From positions 124,001 to 188,000 of the forward strand of contig NZ_JABWCV010000003.1 in the NCBI RefSeq assembly GCF_013371085.1: DNA of 64,000 bases, read 5' to 3'. Of the stretch, positions 54,095 through 63,848 are shown piece by piece. This stretch comes from Vreelandella maris (lineage in GTDB: Bacteria; Pseudomonadota; Gammaproteobacteria; Pseudomonadales; Halomonadaceae). How positions within the stretch are numbered: the stretch's first letter is position 1; each line of letters starts with the position of its first letter. A program made the translations under genes and the position numbers. The notes below the pieces were generated by a model. That model ran no database searches. It was not told the origin of the DNA and worked only from the letters and a program-made list of their open reading frames with translations.

Positions 54095-54128
54095 AAATGC
54101 GCGGTTACCCCAGGGTGCCGCGCATTTT
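54095..54128 (+). other. Hairpin between the TAXI gene and its permease gene
   Basis: A 10-bp stem, AAATGCGCGG (54095-54104) with CCGCGCATTT (54118-54127), encloses an inner ACCC/GGGT stem (54107-54116). A short T run (TTTT, 54125-54128) is present. It is analogous to the hairpins in the other two TRAP operons and may be a leaky terminator. Confidence 0.65.
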
Positions 54129-54131
54129 GGT

Positions 54132-54170
54132 TTAGAATGTTGATAGGGCACTTAGAATGTTGATAGGGCA
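54132..54170. repeat. Two-copy 20-base tandem repeat
   Basis: TTAGAATGTTGATAGGGCA occurs at 54132-54150 and again at 54152-54170, separated by one base. It lies 49 bases before the permease start. It may be a recent duplication or a duplicated regulator site. Confidence 0.7.
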
Positions 54171-54218
54171 TTTCGATATGGCAATGATGCGTCAATCGAC
54201 TCGGAGCAGGGCAGTCAT

Positions 54219-56813
54219 ATGACAGAAGATAAGAACAGGCCTTCGGGAGTCGGAGGAGACTTGGAGGATATGGTCGCCTCCAGCGACACGGGAGCCCGCA
54301 AACCAGCCGGTATGCCCGGCAAGCTCTTGGTAAGCATTGCGGCAGCGTGGTCCCTTTTTCAATTGTGGATCGCATCCCCAGTGCCCTTCGTTTTGGGTTT
54401 TGGCGTGTTTAGTGCCACGGAAGCCCGCTCTATTCACTTAGCCTTTGCGCTGTTCCTGGCGTATATGGCCTATCCGGCACTCAAGCGCTCCCCGCGCGAC
54501 CGTGTGCCGATCCAGGATTGGGTGCTGGCAGCGGCGGCGGCCTTTTGTGGCGCTTATATGTTCATGTTTTATGAGCAGTTATCGCAACGCCCCGGCGCAC
54601 CGATACTGCAGGACGTGATTATTGGTATAGCCGGGATACTGCTGTTGCTCGAAGCGACACGTCGAGCGCTTGGCCCGCCGTTAATGATTGTGGCGTCAGT
54701 TTTTCTGCTTTATAGCCTGGCTGGCCCTTGGATGCCGGGGATTCTTTCCCATGGTGGGGTGAGTCTCTTTGGTTTGATTAATCATCAGTGGTTAACAACT
54801 CAAGGGGTCTTCGGTATTGCGCTGGGCGTCTCAACCAGCTTCGTATTCCTATTTGTGTTGTTCGGTGCTCTGCTCGATAAGGCGGGCGCTGGCAATTACT
54901 TTATCAAGGTGGCGTTTTCGCTGCTTGGTCACTATCGCGGTGGGCCAGCGAAAGCCGCCGTGGTGGCCTCGGCCATGACCGGTCTGATTTCCGGCTCCTC
55001 TATTGCTAACGTGGTAACCACCGGTACCTTTACGGTGCCGATGATGAAGCGTGTTGGGTTTTCCGCTGAAAAGGCGGGGGCTGTCGAAGTGGCATCGTCG
55101 GTCAACGGACAGATTATGCCGCCGGTGATGGGGGCGGCCGCTTTTTTGATGGTCGAATATGTCGGTATTTCTTATGTCGAAGTGATTAAGCATGCTTTCC
55201 TGCCCGCGCTAATCTCCTATATCGCGCTGGTCTACATCGTTCACCTTGAGGCCCTAAAAGCCAATATGAAGGGGCTGCAAAGCAGTAACCCACCTAAGCC
55301 GCTGGTCAATAAAGTGATCGGCTTCCTTGGTGGTCTGCTGCTGATGATGGTCACCGCGTTGGCAGTCTATTATGGTCTTGGCTGGCTCAAGCCGGTGTTG
55401 GGTGAGGCGACGCCCTGGGTGGTGGCTGTTGGGCTTACGGTTATTTATATCGCTCTGCTCAAGCTGGCGGCCGGTTACCCCGAGCTTGAGCTCGATGATC
55501 CTAATGAACCGATTTATTCGCTGCCGCAAACCAAGCCCACAGTGCTGGTTGGCTTGCAGTACATCCTGCCGGTGATTGTGCTGGTCTGGTGTCTGATGGT
55601 GGAGCGCTTATCGCCAGGGTTGTCGGCGTTCTGGGCCACTGTGTTCATGATTTTTATCATTCTTACTCAGCGCCCGATCACGTCGATTTTTCGCGGACGC
55701 AGCGATATGCGTGCGGATCTGCGTGAAGGTGCGATGGATCTATGGAATGGCCTGGTCACCGGCGCCCGCAACATGATCGGCATCGGCATTGCGACGGCTA
55801 CCGCCGGTATTATCGTCGGTGCCGTCTCGCAGACCGGGGTGGGCCTGGTGCTAGCCGAGGTGGTGGAAACGCTGGCCATGGGCAACTTGATGCTGATTTT
55901 GCTGCTTACCGCAGTGCTTAGTTTGATTCTCGGCATGGGGCTACCTACAACGGCTAACTACATCGTCGTCTCGGCACTACTGGCGCCGGTCATCGTCAAC
56001 TTGGGCGCTGAAAATGGCTTGCTGGTGCCGTTGATTGCGGTACACCTGTTCGTGTTCTACTTCGGCATCATGGCCGACGTTACCCCGCCGGTGGGGCTTG
56101 CGTCCTTTGCGGCGGCGGCAGTATCCGGTGGTGACCCTATTCGAACCGGCTTTCAGGCGTTCTATTACAGCCTTCGTACCGCAGCGCTGCCGTTCCTGTT
56201 CATCTTTAATACCGACCTGCTGCTCATCGATGTGACCTTCCTTCAGGGGGTGCTGATCTTTGTGGTGTCGACCATCGCGATGCTGATTTTCGCCGCGGCG
56301 ACCCAGGGCTTCATGATTACGCGCAACCGTTGGTATGAGTCTATTGTACTGCTGCTGATTGCGTTCACGCTGTTCCGCCCCGGCTTCTGGATGGACATGA
56401 TTCATGATCCCTACGAGTCCATCCCGCCCGCGCAATTTGTCGAAGCATTGGGTGGTGTCGATGAAGACTCGACGCTGCGCTTGCAGATTGCCGGTCTTGA
56501 TGATTATGGCGATCCCATGACCACTTACATGACATTGCCGGTGCCTGAAGGTGAAACAGGTCAAGAGCGGCTTGATAACTTGGGTATGGAGCTATTTATT
56601 GAAGATGGCACGGCGACCGTTGATATGGTGACCTACGGCAGCCAAGCGGCTGAACTCGGTTTCGACTTCGATCAAGAAATCATCGAAGTGTTAGCCCCCG
56701 TGAACCGCTGGACGAAAGAGATCATGTGGATTCCTGCCTTCTTGCTCTTTGGGTTGATTGTGTTGATGCAGCGTCGGCGTCGTGATGACACCCAAGCGAC
56801 CGCCACCGCATGA
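54219..56813 (+). CDS. TRAP transporter fused permease, DctQM type (system 3)
   Basis: This 864-residue protein fuses a DctQ-like part (about 30-190) with a DctM-like part (about 190-660). The M motifs include FLFVLFGALLDKAGAGNYFIKVAFSLLGHYRGGPAKAAVVASAMTGLISGSSIANVVTTGTFTVPMMKRVGFSAEKAGAVEVASSVNGQIMPPVMGAAAFLM. A further C-terminal region (about 700-860) has a soluble part and a last helix near LLFGLIVLMQRRRRDD, the usual extension of TAXI-linked permeases. It works with the TAXI protein at 53081. Confidence 0.93.
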   Translation: MTEDKNRPSGVGGDLEDMVASSDTGARKPAGMPGKLLVSIAAAWSLFQLWIASPVPFVLGFGVFSATEARSIHLAFALFLAYMAYPALKRSPRDRVPIQDWVLAAAAAFCGAYMFMFYEQLSQRPGAPILQDVIIGIAGILLLLEATRRALGPPLMIVASVFLLYSLAGPWMPGILSHGGVSLFGLINHQWLTTQGVFGIALGVSTSFVFLFVLFGALLDKAGAGNYFIKVAFSLLGHYRGGPAKAAVVASAMTGLISGSSIANVVTTGTFTVPMMKRVGFSAEKAGAVEVASSVNGQIMPPVMGAAAFLMVEYVGISYVEVIKHAFLPALISYIALVYIVHLEALKANMKGLQSSNPPKPLVNKVIGFLGGLLLMMVTALAVYYGLGWLKPVLGEATPWVVAVGLTVIYIALLKLAAGYPELELDDPNEPIYSLPQTKPTVLVGLQYILPVIVLVWCLMVERLSPGLSAFWATVFMIFIILTQRPITSIFRGRSDMRADLREGAMDLWNGLVTGARNMIGIGIATATAGIIVGAVSQTGVGLVLAEVVETLAMGNLMLILLLTAVLSLILGMGLPTTANYIVVSALLAPVIVNLGAENGLLVPLIAVHLFVFYFGIMADVTPPVGLASFAAAAVSGGDPIRTGFQAFYYSLRTAALPFLFIFNTDLLLIDVTFLQGVLIFVVSTIAMLIFAAATQGFMITRNRWYESIVLLLIAFTLFRPGFWMDMIHDPYESIPPAQFVEALGGVDEDSTLRLQIAGLDDYGDPMTTYMTLPVPEGETGQERLDNLGMELFIEDGTATVDMVTYGSQAAELGFDFDQEIIEVLAPVNRWTKEIMWIPAFLLFGLIVLMQRRRRDDTQATATA

Positions 56814-56824
56814 AGGAGAGTGCC

Positions 56825-57253
56825 ATGTACAGTAAGATCATGTTGCCGGTGGATTTGAACGAGGAGGCTTCCTGGACGAAGGCGCTGCCCACGGCATTGA
56901 CGCTATGCCGAACTTTCGGCGCCTCGCTTCATGTGGTCACGGTACTGCCGGACTATCGCATGCCCATGGTGGGTTCCTACTTCCCCAAGGACTTCGCCCA
57001 AAAAGCGCATGTCGCGATCACCGATGCGCTTCACGCGTTCATCAAAACGAATGTGCCCGATGATATTCAGGTGCAAAGTGTCATTGTGGATGGTTCGCCT
57101 TGGGAGGCCATTATCAAAGCCGCTAAGAAACTGGATGTGGATCTGATCGTCATGGCCTCTCACAATAAGCGTAAGTTTGTCGATTATGTGCTCGGCCCTA
57201 ATGCAGAGCACGTTGTGCACCATGCCAAAATGTCGGTAATGATTGTGCGCTAG
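56825..57253 (+). CDS. Universal stress protein family (UspA-like) beside TRAP permease
   Basis: This protein has 142 residues from the ATG at 56825, with AAGGAG at the correct distance; an ATG at 56810 overlaps the permease end but is badly placed. YSKIMLPVDLNEEASWTKALPTALTLCRTFGASLHVVTVLPD is the Usp fold N-terminus. LIVMASHNKRKFVDYVLGPNAEHVVHHAKMSVMIVR is the C-terminal Usp motif. Halomonas elongata TeaD, a Usp protein, regulates the TeaABC TRAP transporter for ectoine; a like role for this system is inferred. Confidence 0.9.
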   Translation: MYSKIMLPVDLNEEASWTKALPTALTLCRTFGASLHVVTVLPDYRMPMVGSYFPKDFAQKAHVAITDALHAFIKTNVPDDIQVQSVIVDGSPWEAIIKAAKKLDVDLIVMASHNKRKFVDYVLGPNAEHVVHHAKMSVMIVR

Positions 57254-57280
57254 ACATTCAAAGCGTCACGTAGCAAAACC

Positions 57281-57312
57281 AAAAACTCCGGGCAGCTAGC
57301 CCGGAGTTTTTT
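57281..57312 (+). terminator. Terminator after the TAXI-TRAP/Usp operon
   Basis: A perfect stem ACTCCGGGC (57285-57293) with GCCCGGAGT (57299-57307) has a 5-base loop. Flanking A and T runs extend the stem and provide the T tract (57306-57312). Confidence 0.9.
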
Positions 57313-57598
57313 ATGGCTGGTACCTAAAGTTGGCTACATACGCTTTTGCTAACGCAGCAATTAAATTGGCGTTTTAAGACCTTCTCATGGATTTTTTGTA
57401 CGCATAACCTTTCAGTCAACGCCTCGTGTCTTCAGGTCAGCTACATTAAGAGAGCATTAAGAAAGCACTGAGAGAATGCACTGAAAATAGTGTTAAGCCA
57501 TTAAGTTGGCATTAATGCCAGCAGCGCTAACAAGCGCTGATGCTTTGAGGTAAATCCTGAATTCAGGACCTAGTATCAGGTACAACAGGAGTGATGCC
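57313..57598. other. Intergenic region with short quasi-repeats and a palindrome
   Basis: This is the rest of a 345-base gap. Between 57444 and 57490 it holds four similar words: CATTAAGAGAG, CATTAAGAAAG, CACTGAGAGAATG and CACTGAAAATAG. A perfect 14-bp palindrome TCCTGAATTCAGGA (57555-57568) lies 31 bases before the DUF2189 start, where a repressor could act. No gene was seen. Confidence 0.5.
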
Positions 57599-58417
57599 AT
57601 GAATGCGGCTACAACAAAAACAAACCACCATTCAGATCAGCCCAGCGTTAAAATTACTATTAATAAGGTCGGATTGGATCGGCCTAGAGCGTGGTTGGCC
57701 GCGGGTGTAGAGGATTTTCGCCGCGCAACGGTGGTCAGTCTTTCGTATGGCATGTTTTGGGTCGGCTTGAGTATTGCTATCACCCTGGGCGCATTCACGC
57801 TGGGGTACTGGTATTGGCTGCTACCCATGATTGCTGGCTTTATGTTTATTGGGCCCTTGGTCGCGGTAGGTTCGTATGGCATCAGCCGAGCCTTAGAACG
57901 GGGGCAAGTGCCTAACCTGGGGGATGCATTCGGAAGCTGGAGACCCCACGCCGGTCAATTGGCGATGATGGGGGTCATGATGATGATCTTCTTTCTGGCC
58001 TGGATTCGTTTGGCTACTCTGCTGTTTGCCCTGTTTTTTGGTTTCGAAGTTCCCAGCCCTGCCACACTGTATACCGCGCTACTGACGACGTCTGAAGGGT
58101 TGGGCATGCTCGCTGTCGGTACGGTCGCTGGTGGCATTTTAGCCTTCGGCGCGTTTGCTATTAGTGTCGTGGCGATACCCACATTGATGGATCAAGACTT
58201 AACCTTTATGGAAGGGATTGAAGCCAGCGTACGCTGTGTTGCCCGGAACTTTCGCGTGATGCTGTTGTGGGCGGTGATTTTAACGCTGTGTGTGTTGGTG
58301 GGTGTGATGACATTCTATATTGGCTTGGCGCTAATCTTGCCAGTATTAGGTCACGCTAGCTGGCATGCCTATGAAGATTTAGTGCGCTTCGACCCGATTG
58401 AGAAAATTAGCTCGTAA
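57599..58417 (+). CDS. DUF2189 domain integral membrane protein
   Basis: This 272-residue protein starts with a polar N-terminus (about 45 residues) and has six membrane helices. VGLDRPRAWLAAGVEDFRRATVVSLSYGMFWVGLS and the C-terminal GHASWHAYEDLVRFDP are characteristic of DUF2189 proteins. Their function is unknown; in other genomes they often sit near cytochrome or oxidase genes. A palindromic operator candidate is just upstream. It is monocistronic as far as can be seen. Confidence 0.88.
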   Translation: MNAATTKTNHHSDQPSVKITINKVGLDRPRAWLAAGVEDFRRATVVSLSYGMFWVGLSIAITLGAFTLGYWYWLLPMIAGFMFIGPLVAVGSYGISRALERGQVPNLGDAFGSWRPHAGQLAMMGVMMMIFFLAWIRLATLLFALFFGFEVPSPATLYTALLTTSEGLGMLAVGTVAGGILAFGAFAISVVAIPTLMDQDLTFMEGIEASVRCVARNFRVMLLWAVILTLCVLVGVMTFYIGLALILPVLGHASWHAYEDLVRFDPIEKISS

Positions 58418-58577
58418 CTCGACTGTGAATAGCGAATAGCGCTTCCATTACGAAAAAAACATTACCCAAAAACAGTATTGAGCCTGACCTATTTAAGGAG
58501 ATAGCGTAATCTTTATGCTGTCTCCTTTTATTTCTGGGCATTTAAACCAACGGGTCTTTTGGCGTGAGGTGTTGACT

Positions 58578-59090
58578 GTGAAAGCGTTATTAATGGGGTG
58601 GGTTGTGCTGATATTCAGCATTCCCCTAGCGGGACTCGCTGAAACAGCCGATGACTTAGAGGAACCCAGTGGGCCGGTTATTTTGACCGTTAGCGGTAAT
58701 GTTGGCCTTACGAACGTTGGTAGTGAGGCGCAGTTTGACCGCGCCATTTTAGAGGCGTTACCACAGCACGAGTTCGATACCACCACACCCTGGACAGAAG
58801 CTAGTAACCACTATCGTGGACCTTTAATGCGCGACCTACTGGCGCGTTTAAACGCGGAAAGCGATACGGTACACGTCGTCGCCCTGAACGGCTACGAAGC
58901 GGAAATACCAGTGAGCGATTTTGAAGAGTATGACGTTATCTTAGCCCTCGAAAAGGATGAAAAAGCTATCCCCATTCGTGAGTACGGTCCGTTATGGGTG
59001 CTTTATCCCTTTGACCAGGATGAAGCGCTGTTAAGCGAAAAAATACGCTTCAGGGCGGTATGGCAGGTTATGCATATTGATGTCCGCTAG
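58578..59090 (+). CDS. Periplasmic sulfite-oxidase-fold (molybdopterin-type) protein without cysteine
   Basis: This protein has 170 residues from the GTG at 58578, where a signal peptide ([20 protein letters not shown]) begins; an ATG at 58515 would put a polar stretch in front. The domain resembles PF00174: [52 protein letters not shown], and [14 protein letters not shown]. There is no cysteine anywhere, so the usual molybdenum ligand is missing and catalysis of the YedY/SUOX type is unlikely. It overlaps the next gene, a membrane sensor kinase, by 11 bases and may act as its periplasmic partner. Confidence 0.72.
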   Translation: MKALLMGWVVLIFSIPLAGLAETADDLEEPSGPVILTVSGNVGLTNVGSEAQFDRAILEALPQHEFDTTTPWTEASNHYRGPLMRDLLARLNAESDTVHVVALNGYEAEIPVSDFEEYDVILALEKDEKAIPIREYGPLWVLYPFDQDEALLSEKIRFRAVWQVMHIDVR

Positions 59091-61341
59091 CGCTTCAACC
59101 GTACAGGCTTCCAGCCTGCTGCGTTATCCCCGCCGTTTTAAGCTCGTTGCCATCGTTGCGGTATCGCTATTTGCCGCGGCGTTGGTCGTCGCTACCCTGG
59201 CTGCTTGGCGGCAGGAAAATCTCACTCAGAGCCTGCGTGAAGATACCGCCTGGGTGGTTTATAAGCTGGACCGCGATGCGGTACAGCTCTTGAACCATCT
59301 ATTGGCAGTGACGCGTGAGCCGCTTACGTCCGAGACGCATGATGAGCTAAACCTACGCTTTGAGCTGTTATATAGCCGCATTACGCTGCTCAATGAGGGT
59401 GAGGTCAGCACGTTATTGCAACAGATTGGTACTGCTCGGGAATTATTGGGCCAAATCCAGCAACAGCTGGATGTGCTGGATAGTATGTTTTATCCCTATG
59501 GTGGGCCTGAAATCGATGGGAGAATTGATCCATTACCGGTGGCGGTGCTGGAAGAGGAATTGCAGGCGCTAACGCAGTTAACAGAGCGTCTGGTTATTGC
59601 GATTAATGGCTATTTGGCCGAGTCGGCGACCGAAGAGCGCGCCCAGCTCAGCCTGCTCTACAAGCTCCTCATGTCACTAATCGTCGGAATGAGCTTAGCG
59701 GCTTTTCTGGTGATTGCTTTCCTGGTGCGCGAAATGCGCGAAAGTGCGGCGGTCAGGCGCGAGCAGGAGCAATTAGGCCAGCAATTGGAAGTTACTGCCA
59801 AACAGGCGCAGGCGGCGAATCAAGCAAAGTCAGACTTCCTCGCCATGGTCAGTCACGAAATTCGTACCCCGCTGAACGGTGTGATTGGAATGAGTGAATT
59901 ATTACGTGAATCGGCGAGTCCCGCTCAGGTAGAGGATTACGCTCACACGATTCACGATAGTGCCAATCAACTGCTGGCAATGATTAATGAGATCCTCGAT
60001 TTTTCTAAAATCGAGGCCGGTCACTTAACCCTGGAAACATCGCCTACTGCGTTAAAGCCGCTTATTGATAGTGTGGTGGTACTGCTTGCACCCAGGGCAA
60101 AAGTTAAAGGATTGACGTTTACGGTTAACATCGACCCACTGGTACCTGCCTGGGTGTTGGTCGATGCTGCCCGTCTGCGGCAGATCCTGCTAAACCTGAT
60201 CGCCAATGCGATCAAGTTCACTGACCATGGCGAGGTAAGCGTCAAGGTCTCCTCTACGGTAGAACAGCTATTATTTGAGGTGATCGACACCGGTTGTGGC
60301 TTGAGCGAGCAGCAGCAAGAGCGGCTTTTTGAGCCTTTTCAGCAGGCGGATGAGTCAGTGGCCCGCCGCTTTGGTGGAACGGGGCTGGGGCTTGCGATCT
60401 GCAAGCGGTTAAGCGAAGCCATGCAAGGGCGGTTAGGGGTCAAGAGCCAATTAGGCCAGGGAAGTACCTTCTGGTGCCAGTTGCCCTTGGTAGCAGTCGA
60501 TCCTGTTTCAGCGTCACTGCCCGTGATGCCTAAACGCGATTTTTCCGGCACAACGCTGCTGCTGGTGGAGGACAATGCGGTCAACCGCAAAGTCGCCATT
60601 GGCTTGTTATCGCGCCTAGGCTGCGATGTGATCTGGGCAGAGAATGGTCATGACGCCTTGGCAATGGCCCAGTCACAGCAGGTACAACTCGTCTTTATGG
60701 ATATCCAGTTGCCCGATATAGATGGCTTGTTGGTCACTCAGCGCTTACGCGAACAGGGTGGCTGGCTGGCGAATGTTCCTATTGTCGCCATGACGGCAGG
60801 CGGCGTTGAAGATGATCGCCAACGCTGCTTGGCTGCGGGCATGAATGATTACATTACCAAGCCACTGTCGCTTTCGGCGTTAAGTAATGTGCTGGCGTTA
60901 CAGCTTTTTGCCGCTCCCGACACGGCTCCTGTACCAGCATTAGCGGGAACACAAACGCCAACCGAGGAGCCGCCGTTACTGAATGCCGACACTCTCACTA
61001 TGCTGAAAACGTCACTGGAAGAGTCGAGCCTGAGCCAACTGGCGATGCTTTACCATCAGCAAGTCAGCGATTACACCGAGCAACTGGCTGCTCTGGTGTC
61101 AACACCACTGACACCAGAGCAGCACCATCAAGTCATGCGTTTGGCGCACCAGCTGCGAGGTGAGTCAGTGAGCATGGGCGCTGACCAGCTAGCCGAATTG
61201 GCGAAGCAGTTGGAGATATTGGCCAAGACAAAGCAAGCCACTGCCCGCCAACTCAATGATGTGTTCAGCACGTTAAGGCTTTCTGCGGCGCAAACCCATG
61301 CCGCACTGGAGAGGTGGTGTCGTGACCACTTATCCCGTTGA
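59080..61341 (+). CDS. Hybrid sensor histidine kinase with REC and Hpt domains
   Basis: This 753-residue protein starts at the ATG at 59080, inside the previous gene. A helix at about 22-45 and another at about 195-220 enclose a periplasmic sensor domain of about 150 residues. HisKA follows with H259 ([10 protein letters not shown]), then HATPase with [18 protein letters not shown] and [12 protein letters not shown] has D541 ([11 protein letters not shown]) and K in ITKPLS. A C-terminal Hpt domain has H690 ([14 protein letters not shown]). All phosphorelay sites are intact. The likely input is the cysteine-less periplasmic protein upstream; the response regulator is unknown. Confidence 0.92.
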   Translation: MSASASTVQASSLLRYPRRFKLVAIVAVSLFAAALVVATLAAWRQENLTQSLREDTAWVVYKLDRDAVQLLNHLLAVTREPLTSETHDELNLRFELLYSRITLLNEGEVSTLLQQIGTARELLGQIQQQLDVLDSMFYPYGGPEIDGRIDPLPVAVLEEELQALTQLTERLVIAINGYLAESATEERAQLSLLYKLLMSLIVGMSLAAFLVIAFLVREMRESAAVRREQEQLGQQLEVTAKQAQAANQAKSDFLAMVSHEIRTPLNGVIGMSELLRESASPAQVEDYAHTIHDSANQLLAMINEILDFSKIEAGHLTLETSPTALKPLIDSVVVLLAPRAKVKGLTFTVNIDPLVPAWVLVDAARLRQILLNLIANAIKFTDHGEVSVKVSSTVEQLLFEVIDTGCGLSEQQQERLFEPFQQADESVARRFGGTGLGLAICKRLSEAMQGRLGVKSQLGQGSTFWCQLPLVAVDPVSASLPVMPKRDFSGTTLLLVEDNAVNRKVAIGLLSRLGCDVIWAENGHDALAMAQSQQVQLVFMDIQLPDIDGLLVTQRLREQGGWLANVPIVAMTAGGVEDDRQRCLAAGMNDYITKPLSLSALSNVLALQLFAAPDTAPVPALAGTQTPTEEPPLLNADTLTMLKTSLEESSLSQLAMLYHQQVSDYTEQLAALVSTPLTPEQHHQVMRLAHQLRGESVSMGADQLAELAKQLEILAKTKQATARQLNDVFSTLRLSAAQTHAALERWCRDHLSR

Positions 61342-62488
61342 AAAGGGCATTATTACGGCGGCTAGCCAGCATCCCGACGCTTCCTACGCTGCAGTCGAGC
61401 TAGCTTGCGCCCTATGTCACGAGCATTTGGGCTTCGTGCTGTTCTTCTGCAGCGCGGAGTATGATTTAGCGGGGCTGGCGGCCGCTTTAGAGCGAAGCTT
61501 TCCCTCCACGCCGCTTAGCGGCTGCACTACCGCTGGGGAAATAACGCCGCTTGGTTATGATCGCGGTTCGATCGTGGCGATGGGCTTTGATCGTCGTTGG
61601 TTTGCCATCGAAACAGCGCTGATCGATGACCTGGATCATTTTGAGTTGACCAACGCTCAGCCGCTAGTCGATACCCTATTGGAGCGTTGCCGTCGACAGG
61701 CCGTCGCGCCCATTAATGAGCACAGCTTTGCGCTCACCTTATTGGATGGCTTATCGAGTCGCGAAGAGCAAGTGCTTGCCACCTTGGATGCCGCGCTGGG
61801 GCGTATACCCAGCTTTGGCGGCTCTGCCGGCGATGATAATCATCTCAGCCATACCCACGTGTACACCGCCGGGCGCTTTCATACCCGGGCTGCGGTGGTA
61901 GTGATGATTAATACCCAGCTGCCCTTTGACGTCTTTTCGACTCACCATTTGACCCCAATGGCCCACAAACTCGTGGTGACGGAGGCGAATCGTGAGCAGC
62001 GTCGGGTAATCGAACTCAATGGTCTGCCCGCCGCGCAGGTATATGCCGACTTAGTGGGCGTGGCACCTGCGCAGCTCAATGCGGCGATTTTTGCCCATCA
62101 TCCATTGGCGGTACGCATCGGTGGGCAGCACTATGTGCGCTCCATTCAGCGCGTTAATAGCGATAGCAGCCTAAGTTTTTACTGTGCAGTAGAAAATGGC
62201 ATCGTGCTAACGGCGATGCAACCAACGCCGCTACTCGATAACCTTGAAGAGATGCTTGCTGGGGTGAGCGCCAGGCTGGGTACGCCTAGCGTGATCATTG
62301 CCTGCGACTGCTTTTTACGCCGCATGGAGCTTGAAGCGCTAGCCCATCTAGATCAGGCGTCGCAGCTACTGCGCCAGGCTGGGGTAGTGGGGTTCAATAC
62401 CTACGGTGAGCAGCACCATGGCATGCATGTGAATCAAACGTTTACGGGGGTGGCGTTTGGATCTCTTCCAGCTAACGACAACCACTGA
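61322..62488 (+). CDS. FIST-domain sensor protein
   Basis: This protein has 388 residues from the GTG at 61322, 20 bases inside the kinase gene. The FIST N domain covers about 15-205 ([57 protein letters not shown]). The FIST C domain covers about 220-370 ([33 protein letters not shown]). FIST proteins are thought to sense small molecules, possibly amino acids, for signalling proteins. The next gene, a NahK/ErcS-type kinase, overlaps by 32 bases, and such pairs are common in Pseudomonas-like genomes. Confidence 0.9.
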   Translation: MTTYPVEKGIITAASQHPDASYAAVELACALCHEHLGFVLFFCSAEYDLAGLAAALERSFPSTPLSGCTTAGEITPLGYDRGSIVAMGFDRRWFAIETALIDDLDHFELTNAQPLVDTLLERCRRQAVAPINEHSFALTLLDGLSSREEQVLATLDAALGRIPSFGGSAGDDNHLSHTHVYTAGRFHTRAAVVVMINTQLPFDVFSTHHLTPMAHKLVVTEANREQRRVIELNGLPAAQVYADLVGVAPAQLNAAIFAHHPLAVRIGGQHYVRSIQRVNSDSSLSFYCAVENGIVLTAMQPTPLLDNLEEMLAGVSARLGTPSVIIACDCFLRRMELEALAHLDQASQLLRQAGVVGFNTYGEQHHGMHVNQTFTGVAFGSLPANDNH

Positions 62489-63848
62489 AGCCACCAATAG
62501 CCAGGACGAGGCCGAGGTCGCCGCGCTGCGAGAAGAGAACCGTCGCCTGCGCAAAGTCTGCCAAGCGTTAATGGAGCGGGTCGAAGGGGATGGTAGTGCC
62601 GAGGGCGCCCCTTACGCCGCCTTTGAGCGTTCAGTGCTGCTTGCCGAGCAGGTGCGAGAACGCACCGATACCTTGCACCGAACCTTGGATGAACTGGGGC
62701 AGGTCAACACACGATTACTGGCGGCCAAAGCCGAGGCTGAAGCGGCCAACCTCTCTAAAACAAAATTCCTTGCGGCGGTCAGCCATGACCTGTTGCAACC
62801 GCTCAACGCGGCCCGCCTGTTTGCCAGCGCTTTAGAAACCCACTCACTGCCTGAAAACTCGCAAAAACTAGTGGGCCATATCGGCCGCTCGCTGAAAGAT
62901 GTGGAAGGCCTGATCGGCACGCTGGTGGATATCTCGCGCTTGGATGCGGGGGTGCTGCGCGCCGATAAATCACCGTTCGCGGTGAGTACACTGCTCGATA
63001 CGCTGGCTGAAGAGTACCGCCAAGTGGCGGGCGTGCGTGGCTTGGCGTTGCACTATGTGCCCTCCAGTATGATGATTGAATCAGACTTGGCGCTGCTAGC
63101 GCGGGTCATACGCAACTTCCTCAGTAACGCGGTGCGCTATACCGAACATGGCCGCGTGCTGCTGGGCTGCCGACGACGCCCTCATGGATTGGAAATTATG
63201 GTGGGCGATACCGGGCCCGGTATTCCAGAGCAGCAGCGTGAAGCGATCTTTCTGGAGTTCCGGCGGGTTAACCAGCCCCATAGTGCTAATAGCCGTGGAT
63301 TAGGGCTGGGGCTAGCCATCGTTGACCGGATCAGTAGCATGTTGGAGCAACCGGTATCCCTTGCTTCCCGCCCCGGTGTAGGGGCGCTGTTCTCGATCAC
63401 CGTGCCTTACGCGGCGGTCCCATCATCGGCACTGCCCACGCGCTATACCTCACCTTCATCTGAGATAGATGATCCGCTGCAGGGCTGTATCGTCTGGGTG
63501 ATCGATGATGATTTGGCCATTATTGAGGGCATGCAGGCACTGCTAAGCAGTTGGGGTTGCCGGGTACGTGCGGCCGCCACGGTGAGCGCCCTTGAGGCCG
63601 CCAGCGACGGTGAGCGCCCTGCGGTGCTGCTGGTCGATTACCACTTGGGGGAACATCGTGAAACCGGTATCGATCTGGCCGCGCGCTTACAGCGGCGCTA
63701 TCCCGGGTTGGCCGCCGTGGTCATAACGGCGAATCATGAGGCAGAGATTAAGCGGGCCACCCGTGAGGCGGGCATGCACTGTTTGCTAAAACCGCTCAAA
63801 CCGCTGCGGCTGCGCATGCTGCTTGGCTCGCTGTTGCATAAGCATTAG
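62457..63848 (+). CDS. NahK/ErcS-type hybrid sensor histidine kinase
   Basis: This 463-residue soluble protein probably starts at TTG 62457 (GGGGGTGG before), since no ATG or GTG lies nearby in frame. An N-terminal coiled coil covers about 20-105 ([24 protein letters not shown]). HisKA has H110 (SHDLLQPLN). HATPase has [27 protein letters not shown] and [13 protein letters not shown] has DDD, D394 (LVDYHLGEH) and K in LLKPLK. No sensor domain is present, so input probably comes from the FIST protein. ErcS-type kinases act in ethanol oxidation and quorum regulation; the output is probably the LuxR protein at its 3' side. Confidence 0.9.
   Translation: MDLFQLTTTTEATNSQDEAEVAALREENRRLRKVCQALMERVEGDGSAEGAPYAAFERSVLLAEQVRERTDTLHRTLDELGQVNTRLLAAKAEAEAANLSKTKFLAAVSHDLLQPLNAARLFASALETHSLPENSQKLVGHIGRSLKDVEGLIGTLVDISRLDAGVLRADKSPFAVSTLLDTLAEEYRQVAGVRGLALHYVPSSMMIESDLALLARVIRNFLSNAVRYTEHGRVLLGCRRRPHGLEIMVGDTGPGIPEQQREAIFLEFRRVNQPHSANSRGLGLGLAIVDRISSMLEQPVSLASRPGVGALFSITVPYAAVPSSALPTRYTSPSSEIDDPLQGCIVWVIDDDLAIIEGMQALLSSWGCRVRAAATVSALEAASDGERPAVLLVDYHLGEHRETGIDLAARLQRRYPGLAAVVITANHEAEIKRATREAGMHCLLKPLKPLRLRMLLGSLLHKH

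Noticed and set aside
55977..56564. A 195-codon open frame on the minus strand opposite the fused TRAP permease
   Set aside because: It is antisense to a certain gene, rich in Arg, Gln and His, and has no family resemblance; a mirror effect of GC-rich codons.
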